A DNA stretch of 64,000 bases from Actinacidiphila cocklensis. GTDB taxonomy: Bacteria > Actinomycetota > Actinomycetes > Streptomycetales > Streptomycetaceae. A program made the position numbers and the translations under genes. Positions 27,160 to 37,230 of this stretch are shown here, piece after piece. Where the stretch lies: NCBI RefSeq assembly GCF_907177275.1, contig NZ_CAJSLV010000059.1, positions 1 to 64,000 of the forward strand, read 5' to 3'. Numbering within the stretch: the first letter of the stretch is position 1; every line of letters starts with the position of its first letter. The notes under the pieces are model-generated. The model was not told the origin of the DNA. It worked only from the letters and a program-made list of their open reading frames with translations, and did not search any database.

Positions 27160-27374
27160 TCAACGCAGCGGACCTGGGCACGGCCCAATGGCGTAAGTCG
27201 TCGTACAGCAACTCGGACGGCGGCGAGTGCGTCGAGATAGCCGAGGGCATACCCAACGTAACGCCCGTCCGCGACTCGAAGGACCCCGAGGGTCCAGCCC
27301 TGCTCTTCCCCACCGCCGCCTGGTCCGCCTTCGTCGCGGGCGTCAAGGCAGGCGACTTCCCCCTCCACCCCTGA
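27156..27374 (+). CDS. DUF397 protein (WhiJ-partner type)
   Basis: 72 residues with the DUF397 pattern: WRKSSYSNSDGGECVEIAEG, then VRDSKDPEGPALLFP and AWSAFVAGVKAGDF. These small proteins are partners of WhiJ-like XRE regulators; BldB belongs to a related group. It overlaps the upstream gene by four bases. Confidence 0.92.
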   Translation: MINAADLGTAQWRKSSYSNSDGGECVEIAEGIPNVTPVRDSKDPEGPALLFPTAAWSAFVAGVKAGDFPLHP

Positions 27375-27383
27375 CAGCCGGGC

Positions 27384-27509
27384 GTGGGACGGGACGGCAG
27401 GTCCGTGCTCAAGCAGTTCGCGCTGGCCGGAGTGGCCGCCGCCCTGCTGTGGTTCGGCATGTCATGGCTGACGCCCCACGTGATCCGAGGGCTCCTCGGC
27501 GGCTGGTGA
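27384..27509 (+). CDS. possible 41-residue membrane peptide
   Basis: Starting at a GTG ten bases after the DUF397 stop, the frame encodes a basic head (MGRDGRSVLKQ), one hydrophobic helix (FALAGVAAALLWFGMSWL) and a short tail. Charge and hydrophobicity look like a real small membrane protein and the frame ends before the opposing Uma2 gene. There is no clear ribosome-binding site; a GTG at 27402 is another possible start. It could be the third member of the XRE-DUF397 unit. Confidence 0.45.
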   Translation: MGRDGRSVLKQFALAGVAAALLWFGMSWLTPHVIRGLLGGW

Positions 27510-27532
27510 CCGCGGGCAGGACCGGCCGGTCG

Positions 27533-28147
27533 TCAGGCGTCCTCGGCGCGTGCCCAGGTGGTGAGTTGCCTGGTGTCCAGCTCGATGCCGACGGGGTCGG
27601 GGAGGGTGACGGTCTTCCCGAAGGGCACGATGACCCGCTTCTGGTAGACGCCCTCGTCCGGCTCGCTGTGGACGGTGACCTCGCGGGTGTCACGGTCGAC
27701 GAGCAGATACACGGGAATCGCCGACTCGGCGTACGCACGCGGCTTGTCGATACGGTCGCGCTGCGTCGTATCCCGGTCGAACGACGTGACCTCGACGGTC
27801 ATCAGCACGCCCTCCGGCTCACCCCACTCGCCGGCACCGACGAAGTGCCCGACCGGAGCGAGCGTCCCGTCCGGACGGGCACGACCCTTGCGGTACGTCT
27901 CCACCGTGAGCCCGAGTCCGACGTGGAGGCCCCACTGCGGCTTCTGCTGGGCGCACTGCCGGGCCAGCCACATGGTCACGGTCGTACGAAGCCCGTCCGG
28001 CGGGGACTTGGCCCCCAGCCTTCCGCCGAGGAACTCCAGGCGCAGCCCCTCCTCCTCGCGCTCGGCGAGGGACGCGAGGGCCTCGAAGGTCTCCGGCAGC
28101 ATCTGCGCGTGATCCTGGGTCTGCGGCCGGTCGTCCACAGCGGTCAC
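27533..28147 (-). CDS. Uma2 family nuclease-like protein, copy 1
   Basis: 204 residues of the Uma2 (DUF820) branch of PD-(D/E)XK-like nucleases. Candidate catalytic positions are RPDGTLAP, the acidic VEVTSFDRD, and K in DRIDKPRAY, followed by IPVYLLVDRDTREV. A paralogue lies at 29160; the last 80 residues are nearly identical between the two while the middle differs more. GGGAGG precedes the GTG. Biological role of these streptomycete proteins is unknown. Confidence 0.85.
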   Translation of the reverse strand: MTAVDDRPQTQDHAQMLPETFEALASLAEREEEGLRLEFLGGRLGAKSPPDGLRTTVTMWLARQCAQQKPQWGLHVGLGLTVETYRKGRARPDGTLAPVGHFVGAGEWGEPEGVLMTVEVTSFDRDTTQRDRIDKPRAYAESAIPVYLLVDRDTREVTVHSEPDEGVYQKRVIVPFGKTVTLPDPVGIELDTRQLTTWARAEDA

Positions 28148-28157
28148 CCTGCGCCTC

Positions 28158-28275
28158 CCTGTGTCCGGGTACTCACGCTCGGTTCCTCACCCTGAAGGAT
28201 CAACGAACCGAGCGTGACCCGATGATCACACTCGACGTCTCGGCGCGATTCTGCGCCTGGGAATCGAGCGTAGTC
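28158..28275. repeat. duplicated Uma2 upstream flank, copy 1
   Basis: About 117 bp upstream of Uma2 copy 1 recur upstream of Uma2 copy 2 (29792-29908). The block contains ACTCACGCTCGGTTCCTCAC, then GATGATCACACTCGACGTCT and ends at GGAATCGAGCGTAG. Within it, CACGCTCGGTTC (28174-28185) and GAACCGAGCGTG (28205-28216) form a perfect 12-bp inverted repeat, a likely operator or hairpin. Confidence 0.85.
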
Positions 28276-28335
28276 GTGCCCCCGGCGATCCGCCGGGAGG
28301 TCGGCTGCGGGAGCGGCCGAGGATGCCCGCAGCGG

Positions 28336-28842
28336 TCACTCGCCGACCGTGCCGTCGACGGCCTCGCGGAGGAGGTCGGCGTGGCCGTTGTGGCGGCCGT
28401 ATTCGAGGATGACGTGCAGCATGATCGTGCGCAGCGAAAGGTCCTCCCGGCCACGGGAGTTGTGGACGACGACGTCCAGGTCGGGGGCGGCCGCCTCGAT
28501 GCGGCGGGAGTGCTCGACCTCGGCCTGCCAGGCCGCGAAGGCCTCCGCGCGGGTCGCGCCGGTCGCGTCGTAGGCGACCTGGAAGTCCATCGAGTCCGAC
28601 CAGACGAGCTGGACGTCCTCGCCGTCGACGACCCGGCGGAACCACGCGCGTTCGACCTCGGCCATGTGCCGGACGAGCCCGAGCAGGCTCAACGTCGACG
28701 GCGGCACGGACTGCCGCCGCAACTCCTCGTCGCTCAGCCCTTCGCACTTGACGGCGAGCGTCGCCCGGTGGTGGTCGAGGAAGCCGCGCAGCGTCTCGCG
28801 CTCGTCGGCGATGTTGGGAGGCCAGGGCCGGTCGATGGTCAC
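28336..28842 (-). CDS. DinB family protein
   Basis: 168 residues of the DinB/DUF664 four-helix fold. MTIDRPWPPNIADERETLRGF, then LVRHMAEVERAWF carrying the first metal-site His, and IMLHVILEYGRHNGHADLLRE with the second and third. These proteins are putative metal-dependent thiol transferases. The GTG at 28842 is where similarity to the family begins; no strong ribosome-binding site is seen and CACAAT six bases upstream could be a leaderless -10. Confidence 0.85.
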   Translation of the reverse strand: MTIDRPWPPNIADERETLRGFLDHHRATLAVKCEGLSDEELRRQSVPPSTLSLLGLVRHMAEVERAWFRRVVDGEDVQLVWSDSMDFQVAYDATGATRAEAFAAWQAEVEHSRRIEAAAPDLDVVVHNSRGREDLSLRTIMLHVILEYGRHNGHADLLREAVDGTVGE

Positions 28843-28894
28843 CGGGCCATTGTGTCCGCTGCCCACAACACTCGTGAGGCAATATTCTGAGGCC

Positions 28895-29113
28895 ATGAGG
28901 CTGACGGCTGCCGCCGTGTCACGCAACTTCACCGCGGTGATCACCCGCGCGGGCCGCCGCCTGGGCCTGATCGGCCCCGCGCCGACCGGCGACGCCACCG
29001 CCCTCAACACCATCCTGGCGGCACACCGGCCGGACGAGGACTTCGCCCGCGACGTGCACACGACCCGCGGACTGCTCACGCCCGGGCCGAACGCGTCATG
29101 GCCCGACGCCTGA
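28895..29113 (+). CDS. small protein, Phd-antitoxin-like
   Basis: 72 residues. The layout VSRNFTAVITRAGRRLGLIGPAP near the N-terminus and DEDFARDVHTTRGLL near the C-terminus resembles Phd/YefM/VapB-type antitoxins, but this is a weak pattern match. TATTCT lies six bases upstream of the ATG, so expression from a leaderless promoter is likely. No toxin gene follows: 46 bp later the opposing Uma2 gene ends. It may be an orphan antitoxin or an unrelated small protein. Confidence 0.5.
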   Translation: MRLTAAAVSRNFTAVITRAGRRLGLIGPAPTGDATALNTILAAHRPDEDFARDVHTTRGLLTPGPNASWPDA

Positions 29114-29159
29114 TCCTCCACACACACCGGCCCCGCCGACTCGGCGTCGGGCCGGCCGG

Positions 29160-29777
29160 TCAGACGTCCTCGGCGCTCATCAAGGTGAGGAGCCGCTGGG
29201 TGTCCAACTCGATCCCGACAGGGTCAGGAAGGGCGACAGTCTTCCCGAAAGGCACGATGACCCGCTTCTGGTAGACGCCGCCGTCCGGCTCACTGTGGAC
29301 GGTGACCTCGCGGGTGTCGCGGTCGATGAGCAGATACACGGGAATCGCCGACTCGGCGTACGCACGCGGCTTGTCGATACGGTCGCGCTGCGTCGTGTCG
29401 CGATCGAACGATGTGATCTCGACGGTCATCAGCACGCCGCCCGGTTCGGCCCACTCGCCGCGGGACGTTTCGACGAGGTGGTTGACGGGGGCGAGGACCC
29501 CGTCCGGGATCGCCCTGCCGTTGCGGTGGGTCTCGATCTTGAGACCCTGCCCGACGTGAAGATCCCATTCAGGTTGTTGCTGAATGCACTGCCGCACCAG
29601 CCACATCGTCATCGACGTGTGGATCACATCTGACACGGCCTTGACTCCCAGCTTCCCGCCGACGAGCTCCAGCCGAAGCCCTTCGGTCTCTCGTGCAGCA
29701 AGTGATGCCAAATGCTCGAAGGCCTCTGGCGTCAGCGCGTGATCCCGCGTCTGCGACCGGTCATCCACCGCGGTCAC
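29160..29777 (-). CDS. Uma2 family nuclease-like protein, copy 2
   Basis: 205 residues, paralogue of 27533-28147. Catalytic-type positions are IPDGVLAP, VEITSFDRD and DRIDKPRAY. N- and C-terminal parts are closely similar to copy 1, the middle (residues about 45-115) has diverged. Codon use in the middle part looks slightly less GC3-biased than in copy 1. The start is a GTG followed by ACCGCGGTGGAT. Confidence 0.85.
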   Translation of the reverse strand: MTAVDDRSQTRDHALTPEAFEHLASLAARETEGLRLELVGGKLGVKAVSDVIHTSMTMWLVRQCIQQQPEWDLHVGQGLKIETHRNGRAIPDGVLAPVNHLVETSRGEWAEPGGVLMTVEITSFDRDTTQRDRIDKPRAYAESAIPVYLLIDRDTREVTVHSEPDGGVYQKRVIVPFGKTVALPDPVGIELDTQRLLTLMSAEDV

Positions 29778-29791
29778 CCCATACCTCCCTG

Positions 29792-29908
29792 TGCCCGGGT
29801 ACTCACGCTCGGTTCCTCACCCTAACGATCAAAGAACCGAACGCGACCGGATGATCACACTCGACGTCTCGATGCGCTTCTGCGCTCGGGAATCGAGCGT
29901 AGCCGCGG
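29792..29908. repeat. duplicated Uma2 upstream flank, copy 2
   Basis: Second copy of the block at 28158-28275. The inverted repeat is imperfect here (CACGCTCGGTTC facing GAACCGAACGCG). The similarity stops at GAATCGAGCGTAGCCG, immediately before the TPR gene fragment. Confidence 0.85.
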
Positions 29909-29912
29909 TCAC

Positions 29913-30893
29913 GTGCGGTCGGCCCGCGGCGAGGCCACCCGGCTGCTGAGCAGAGCCGCGCCGAGGAAACCCGAGGACCCGGCGGCCTGGCCCGTCTGGC
30001 GCCGCCTGATCCCGCACGTGCTCGCGCTGGCCGACCACACGGACCCCGCCACCGACACCATCCGCATGTGCCTGCTCCTGGGGCGCGCCGGCGAGTTCCT
30101 GGAGGAGCAGGGGGACCTGCCCCGCTCGATCGACCAGCTCCGCCGCGCCTACGAGGGCGACCGCCGGCTGCTGGGCGCGGACCACCCCAACACCCTGGCC
30201 TCCCGCAACAACCTCGCCTACGCCTACCAGTCGGCGGGAAACCTGGCGCGGGCCATCGAGCTGCACGAGCAGAACCTCGCCGACCTGCTGCGCGTCCTCG
30301 GCCCCGACCACCCGAACACCCTGACCACCCGCAACAACCTCGCCCAGGCCTACAAGCAGTCGGGAGACCTGGACCGGGCGATCCCGCTGCTGGAGCAGAA
30401 CCTCGCCGACCGGCTACGGGTCCTGGGCGCCGACCATCCGAACACCCTCATCTCCCGCAACAACCTCGCCACCGCCTACAAGTCGGCCGGCGACCTGGCA
30501 CGGGCCATCGAACTGCACGAGCAGAACCTCGCCGACCGCCTGCGCGTCCTCGGCCCCGACCACCCGAACACCCTGACCACCCGCAACAACCTCGCCCAGG
30601 CCTACCGGGCGGCAGGAGACCCGGTACGGGCCATCGAACTGCACGAGCAGAACCTCGCCGACCGCCTGCGCGTCCTCGGCCCCGACCACCCGAACACCCT
30701 GAACTCCCGCAACAACACCGCGAGCATCCTCAGGGCGGCGGGCGATCCCCGGCGGGCTGTCGAGCTGTTCGAGCCGCTCCTTGCCGACGCCGAACGCGCT
30801 CTGGGCGCGAACCACCCCCTGGCGGGCGCGATCCGCCACAACCTCGCCCTCGCCCGCAGGCAGCTCGCAAGTGCCCGCCGCCCGCAGGCCTGA
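29913..30893 (+). pseudogene. TPR-repeat protein, probably 5'-truncated NB-ARC/TPR gene
   Basis: 326 residues made almost wholly of kinesin-light-chain-like TPR units of about 42 residues, each with HPNTLxSRNNLAxAYxxAGD. The first 60 residues (RLIPHVLALADHTDPATD) match the region that normally joins an NB-ARC ATPase to its TPR tail in streptomycetes. No ATPase lies upstream; the frame starts at the edge of the duplicated Uma2 flank. Either it is a remnant or a stand-alone TPR protein. Start codon uncertain. Confidence 0.65.
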
Positions 30894-30996
30894 CCCCAGG
30901 CCCTGTGACCGGCGTCATATCCACGACTGTCACGCCCGGCACCCCTCGCCCGTCCTCATCGCGTCACGCAACACCGCACACGTTGAGGGAGTCATC

Positions 30997-31929
30997 ATGC
31001 GAGTGGTCGTCGCGGGCGCGACCGGGGTCGTCGGGCGGCAGGTCGTGCCGCTGCTCAGCGCCGCCGGGCACGAGGTCGTCGCGCTGTCGCGCACGCCGGG
31101 GCCGCAGCGGGCAGCCGGGGTGCGGACCGTCAGTGTCGACGCGCTGGACCAGGACGCGCTGGGCGCCGCGGTGCGGAAGGCGGAACCCGACGCCGTCGTG
31201 CACCTGCTCACCGCCATCCCGGCGCAGATCGACCCGCGGAAGATGGAACGGGACTTCGCGCTCACCAACCGGCTGCGCACGGAGTCCGCCAGGACCCTGG
31301 CCGCGGCCGCCCAGGACGCGGGCGGCCGCTTCCTCGCGCAGGGCCTGGCCTACGCCTACGACCCGGCGCCCGGCGCGGCCGACGAGGACGCGCCCTTCTG
31401 GCGGCGCCCGCCCAAGCAGTGGGCGACGACGCTGGAGGCGCTGAGAACGCTGGAGCGGATCACCGCGGAGGCCGGCGGACTGGTGCTTCGCTTCGGGCAC
31501 CTCTACGGCCCCGGCACCGCCTTCGGCCGCGGCGGGTCGAGCCTGGCGCAGATCAGGGCGCGGAAGATGCCGGTCGTCGGCGACGGCAGCGGCACCTTCT
31601 CCTTCACCCACACCCGGGACGCCGCGGCGGCCGTCGTCGCCGCCCTCGACCACCCGGAGGTGACCGGCGCCCTCAACATCGTCGACGACGAGCCCGCGCT
31701 GCTGCGCGACTGGCTGCCCGGGGTGGCCGCCCTGCTCGGCGCCCCCGCGCCGCAGAAGGTACCCACCGCGCTGGCCCGGCTCGCGGCGGGCGCGTGGGGC
31801 GCGGCCTTCATGACGCAGCTGCGCGGCGCCGACAACTCCCGTGCCAGGAAGGCCCTGGAGTGGGCGCCGCGCTATCCGGCCTGGCGCGACGGCTTCGCCG
31901 CCGAGCCGCTGACCGAGGAGCCGGCCTGA
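30997..31929 (+). CDS. NAD(P)-dependent epimerase/dehydratase-like protein
   Basis: 310-residue extended-SDR-type Rossmann protein. The nucleotide-binding motif GATGVVG is at residues 7-13. Instead of YxxxK it reads QGLAYAYDP followed later by PPKQWATTLEALRTLE, so the catalytic set is atypical. A substrate part (LRFGHLYGPGTAFGRGG, ALNIVDDEP) is clear. GAGGGAG lies upstream of the ATG. Substrate unknown. Confidence 0.82.
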   Translation: MRVVVAGATGVVGRQVVPLLSAAGHEVVALSRTPGPQRAAGVRTVSVDALDQDALGAAVRKAEPDAVVHLLTAIPAQIDPRKMERDFALTNRLRTESARTLAAAAQDAGGRFLAQGLAYAYDPAPGAADEDAPFWRRPPKQWATTLEALRTLERITAEAGGLVLRFGHLYGPGTAFGRGGSSLAQIRARKMPVVGDGSGTFSFTHTRDAAAAVVAALDHPEVTGALNIVDDEPALLRDWLPGVAALLGAPAPQKVPTALARLAAGAWGAAFMTQLRGADNSRARKALEWAPRYPAWRDGFAAEPLTEEPA

Positions 31930-31939
31930 GATCCGGCGG

Positions 31940-32371
31940 CTACTGCTCGCCCAGCGCCATCCACTTCGCCGGGTCCGCGAGCGGCTCGAACCCGACCTTC
32001 GCGTACACCTCGTGCGCGTCCGCGGTGGCCAGCAGGATGCGGCGCAGGCCGTACGGGGCGAGATGGTCGCACGCGGCGGCGACCAGCGCCGTCCCGATGC
32101 CCTTGCCGCGGGCGGCGGGAGCGACGTAGACGTCGCAGAGCCAGGCGTGGGTGGACAGGTCGGTGAGCATCCGCGCGTACGCGAGCTGCGCGCCGGACGC
32201 GCTGTCGTAGACCCCGAAGTTGAGGGACCCCGCGATCGCCGCGTCCTGCTTCTCCCGCGGGCGTCCGAGCGCCCAGTACGCGTCCTGCGACAGCCACCGG
32301 TGGATCAGCTCGGCGTCGAGCCGTGCGGGGTCGGTGGATATCTCGTAGCCGTCCGGCAGTTCGTGACTCAT
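31940..32371 (-). CDS. GNAT acetyltransferase
   Basis: 143 residues. The acetyl-CoA pyrophosphate loop is VYVAPAARGKGIGTALV, preceded by THAWLCDVY and followed by LATADAHEVYAKVGFEPL, the pattern of family GNATs related to the E. coli YpeA/ElaA-like enzymes. ATG at 32371 follows GCGGGG. Convergent with the preceding gene. Substrate unknown. Confidence 0.87.
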   Translation of the reverse strand: MSHELPDGYEISTDPARLDAELIHRWLSQDAYWALGRPREKQDAAIAGSLNFGVYDSASGAQLAYARMLTDLSTHAWLCDVYVAPAARGKGIGTALVAAACDHLAPYGLRRILLATADAHEVYAKVGFEPLADPAKWMALGEQ

Positions 32372-32423
32372 CCCCGCACCCAACCAGCCTGCCCGCGGCC
32401 CCGGCCAGCCATTTTCCCGCGGG

Positions 32424-33242
32424 TCACGCCGTGGCGGCCAGCTCCCGGAAGGGCGCCCGGGTGCCGGGCGGGGGCAGGCACACGAAGAGGTGGTGGCCTG
32501 GCGTCGGGAGGGCCAGCAGGGTGTACGGGAGGGTGGACGCGGCCAGTCGGGGGTGGCGTACCCGCAACTCGCCCTCGCCCGGGGGGCCTGCCCTGTGCAG
32601 GTCCCACAGGGCGGAGAACTCGGGGCTCGCCGCGGACAGCCGCGCCACCAGGCGGGCCAGGGCCGGGTCGTCGGGGCGGTCGGCGTGCGCGGCCCGCAGG
32701 CCGGCGACCAGTTGCGCGCCGATCGAGCCTTCCGGCTCCCGGTTGGCGGGCGCCTCGGCGCCGTAGGGGCAGCAGAAGACCTGCCAGAGCAGGTTGCGCT
32801 CGTGCGCCGGGCGTACCGCCAGGCCCGCCATCAGGGCGCCGCCCAGCGAGTTCCAGGCCAGCAGGTCGAAGCGGGGTCCCGCGACGAGGGCGGGGGTGTC
32901 GGCCAGGGCGTCCAGCATCGCCAGGGCCGCAGGGCTGACCGGCAGGTCGGGTGCGGCGGAATCCCGGCGCCGCGGGGCGGCCAGGGTGTGCAGATAGCCG
33001 CGTTCGGCGTCGGTGAGCAGCAGGGCGCGCGCCAGCGCGTCGAGCACCGCGGGCGTCGGGACGCGCGGCCTGCCCTGTTCGAGGCGGGTGTAGTAGTCGG
33101 GCGAGATGCCCGCCCTGGCCGCCACCTCCTCCCTGCGCAGGCCCGGGGTCCTGCGGTGCCCGGTCGGCGGCAGCCCCGCCTCGGCGGGGGTGAGGGTCGA
33201 GCGGCGCACCCGCAGGAAGTGCCCCAGCGCAGAGTCGGCCAT
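32424..33242 (-). CDS. XRE regulator with MmyB-like ligand domain
   Basis: 272 residues. The N-terminal XRE HTH (LRREEVAARAGISPDYYTRLEQGR) is followed by the MmyB-like (MLTR) domain, recognised by LLAWNSLGGALM, NLLWQVF and SPEFSALWDLH. This family is thought to bind fatty-acid-like ligands and often regulates a divergent SDR gene; here the divergent neighbour is exactly an SDR-type gene. TACCGT six bases upstream of the ATG suggests a leaderless mRNA. Confidence 0.88.
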   Translation of the reverse strand: MADSALGHFLRVRRSTLTPAEAGLPPTGHRRTPGLRREEVAARAGISPDYYTRLEQGRPRVPTPAVLDALARALLLTDAERGYLHTLAAPRRRDSAAPDLPVSPAALAMLDALADTPALVAGPRFDLLAWNSLGGALMAGLAVRPAHERNLLWQVFCCPYGAEAPANREPEGSIGAQLVAGLRAAHADRPDDPALARLVARLSAASPEFSALWDLHRAGPPGEGELRVRHPRLAASTLPYTLLALPTPGHHLFVCLPPPGTRAPFRELAATA

Positions 33243-33336
33243 GGGCCAACGGTAGACGAGCACAAGGGGGGTCTGGCCGTCCCGGGGTCGGCCCGGCCGA
33301 TGGTGGCGGGCGGGCCGCGGGCGCGAGGGTTCCGGC

Positions 33337-34110
33337 ATGGGAATCCTCGAAGGCAAGGTCACCGTCGTCACCGGCGCGGGACGCGGGATAGGGGCCGCCG
33401 CGGCCCGGCTGTTCGCTGCGGAGGGCGCACGGCTGGTGTTGGCGGCCCGCACCGGCACGGAAGTCGAGGCGCTGGCAGCCGAGTTGCGCGCGGGCGGCGC
33501 CGAGGCGGTGGCCGTGGCCGCGGACATCACGACCGCGGAGGGCGCGCAGCGCCCGGTGTCTGCGGCGCTCGCCGCCTACGGACAGCTGGACGCGGCCTTC
33601 GACAACGCCGGGGCAGGACCCGTACCGGCCCCGCTCGCCGACCGCGACGAGGACACCTGGGACGAGGTCCACACGCTGAACCTGCGGGGCACCTGGCTGT
33701 GCCTGCGCGCCCAGTTGCGCGCCATGGTCGCGGGCGGCCGCGGCGGCGCGATCGTACTGAACACCGGCGTCGGCGCGCTGGTCGGCGGCTTCGGCGACGG
33801 TACGCAGCAGGCCGCGAAGCACGGTCTCGCCGGCCTGGTGAAGGCCGCCACCGCGGACTACGCGGGGCACGGCATCCGCACCAACGCCATCGCGCCGGGC
33901 GTCGCCCGCACCTCCGCCACCGAGGCGTACTTCGCCGCGGGACCCGGTTTCGCCGACGCCGTCGCCCGCGCGACCCCGCTGGGGCGGGTCGCCGAGGCAG
34001 CCGAATTCGCCGAGGCGGCCGCCTGGTTGCTCAGCGACCGCGCCTCCTACGTCACCGGCGTGACGCTCCCGGTCGACGGCGGCATCACCGCCGTCCGCAG
34101 TTTCGCCTGA
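33337..34110 (+). CDS. SDR-fold protein lacking catalytic Ser and Tyr
   Basis: 257 residues of the classical short-chain dehydrogenase fold: TGAGRGIG cofactor loop, the DNAGAG motif and a C-terminal YVTGVTLPVDGG. The active-site motif YxxxK reads Q157-Q-A-A-K161: the Tyr is Gln, and the Ser 13 residues earlier is G144. The Lys is kept. The protein could bind NAD(P) without the usual hydride chemistry, or use another proton donor. It is divergent from the MmyB-type regulator that probably controls it. Confidence 0.85.
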   Translation: MGILEGKVTVVTGAGRGIGAAAARLFAAEGARLVLAARTGTEVEALAAELRAGGAEAVAVAADITTAEGAQRPVSAALAAYGQLDAAFDNAGAGPVPAPLADRDEDTWDEVHTLNLRGTWLCLRAQLRAMVAGGRGGAIVLNTGVGALVGGFGDGTQQAAKHGLAGLVKAATADYAGHGIRTNAIAPGVARTSATEAYFAAGPGFADAVARATPLGRVAEAAEFAEAAAWLLSDRASYVTGVTLPVDGGITAVRSFA

Positions 34111-34157
34111 CGCCGGGCGCCCCCCGACCGGTAGCGTCGGCGGGACGGGAGGCGCGC

Positions 34158-34955
34158 ATGACGGTGGGAGACGGGGAGCGGCTGGCCGGCGGGATGGCCA
34201 ATGCCGGCGGGGTGTTCCGGCGCGGCGGGGTGGTGGACCGGCCCGCGTCGCGGAACGCGGCGGGGGTGCACGCGTATCTCGCCGGCCTGCGCGAGCGCGG
34301 GTTCGACGGGGCGCCGACCGCGGTCGGCCTCGGCGGCGGGCGGGAGCAACTGACGTACGTGGAAGGGGACGTGGCCCTGCCGCCGTTCCCCGCGTGGGCG
34401 ATGACCGACGACGTCCTGCGGTCGGTGGGCCGGCTGCTGCGGCGGCTGCACGACGCGGCCGCGGGCGTCGCGTTCGACCCGGGGGCGGACTGGGACCGGG
34501 TGCTGGCCGACCCCGAGGGCGGCCCGCTGCTGTGCCACAACGACGTGTGCCCGGAGAACGTCGTCTTCCGCGCGGGCGAGGCGGTCGCGCTGATCGACTT
34601 CGACCTGGCCGCGCCCGGACGGCCGTTGTGGGACGTGGCGACGGCGGCCCGCTACTGGGTGCCGATGCTCGACCCGGACTCGGCCGCCCTCCAATACCCG
34701 GCGGGCCTGGACCAGTTGGCGCGGCTGCGGCTGCTGGCCGACGCGTACGGCCTGGACGCCGCCGAGCGCGCGGAACTGCCCGCGGTGATCGAGCAGGCGG
34801 CCGCGGTGGGCCGAGCCTTCGTCGAACGGCGGGTCGCGGACGGCGACCCGGTGTACGTCGAGGCGGTGGCCAGGTACGGCGGTTGGGCGCGCTGGGACCG
34901 CATGCAGGACTGGCTGGTCACGCACCGGGGGGCGTACGCGGCAGCGTTGAACTGA
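34158..34955 (+). CDS. aminoglycoside phosphotransferase family protein
   Basis: 265 residues of the APH/choline-kinase-like fold. The catalytic loop LLCHNDVCPENVV (H-N-D...N) and the metal-binding LIDFDLA are intact; the N-lobe is reduced. Substrate may be an antibiotic or a metabolite; streptomycetes carry many such genes and resistance cannot be inferred. GGAGG lies seven bases before the ATG. It lies 47 bp after the SDR gene and may be co-transcribed. Confidence 0.85.
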   Translation: MTVGDGERLAGGMANAGGVFRRGGVVDRPASRNAAGVHAYLAGLRERGFDGAPTAVGLGGGREQLTYVEGDVALPPFPAWAMTDDVLRSVGRLLRRLHDAAAGVAFDPGADWDRVLADPEGGPLLCHNDVCPENVVFRAGEAVALIDFDLAAPGRPLWDVATAARYWVPMLDPDSAALQYPAGLDQLARLRLLADAYGLDAAERAELPAVIEQAAAVGRAFVERRVADGDPVYVEAVARYGGWARWDRMQDWLVTHRGAYAAALN

Positions 34956-34980
34956 ACCGCGTACGCCCCCCGGGTGGAGC

Positions 34981-37226
<2,246 letters not shown>

Positions 37227-37230
<4 letters not shown>

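Noticed and set aside
27533..29777. Uma2 genes as transposase remnants or a defence nuclease pair
   Set aside because: No terminal inverted repeats, target-site duplications or modification enzymes are present; the family is widespread in streptomycetes without defence context.
34158..34955. Aminoglycoside resistance gene
   Set aside because: Only the general kinase motifs are present; the N-lobe is reduced and the family includes many metabolic kinases, so a resistance call is unsupported.
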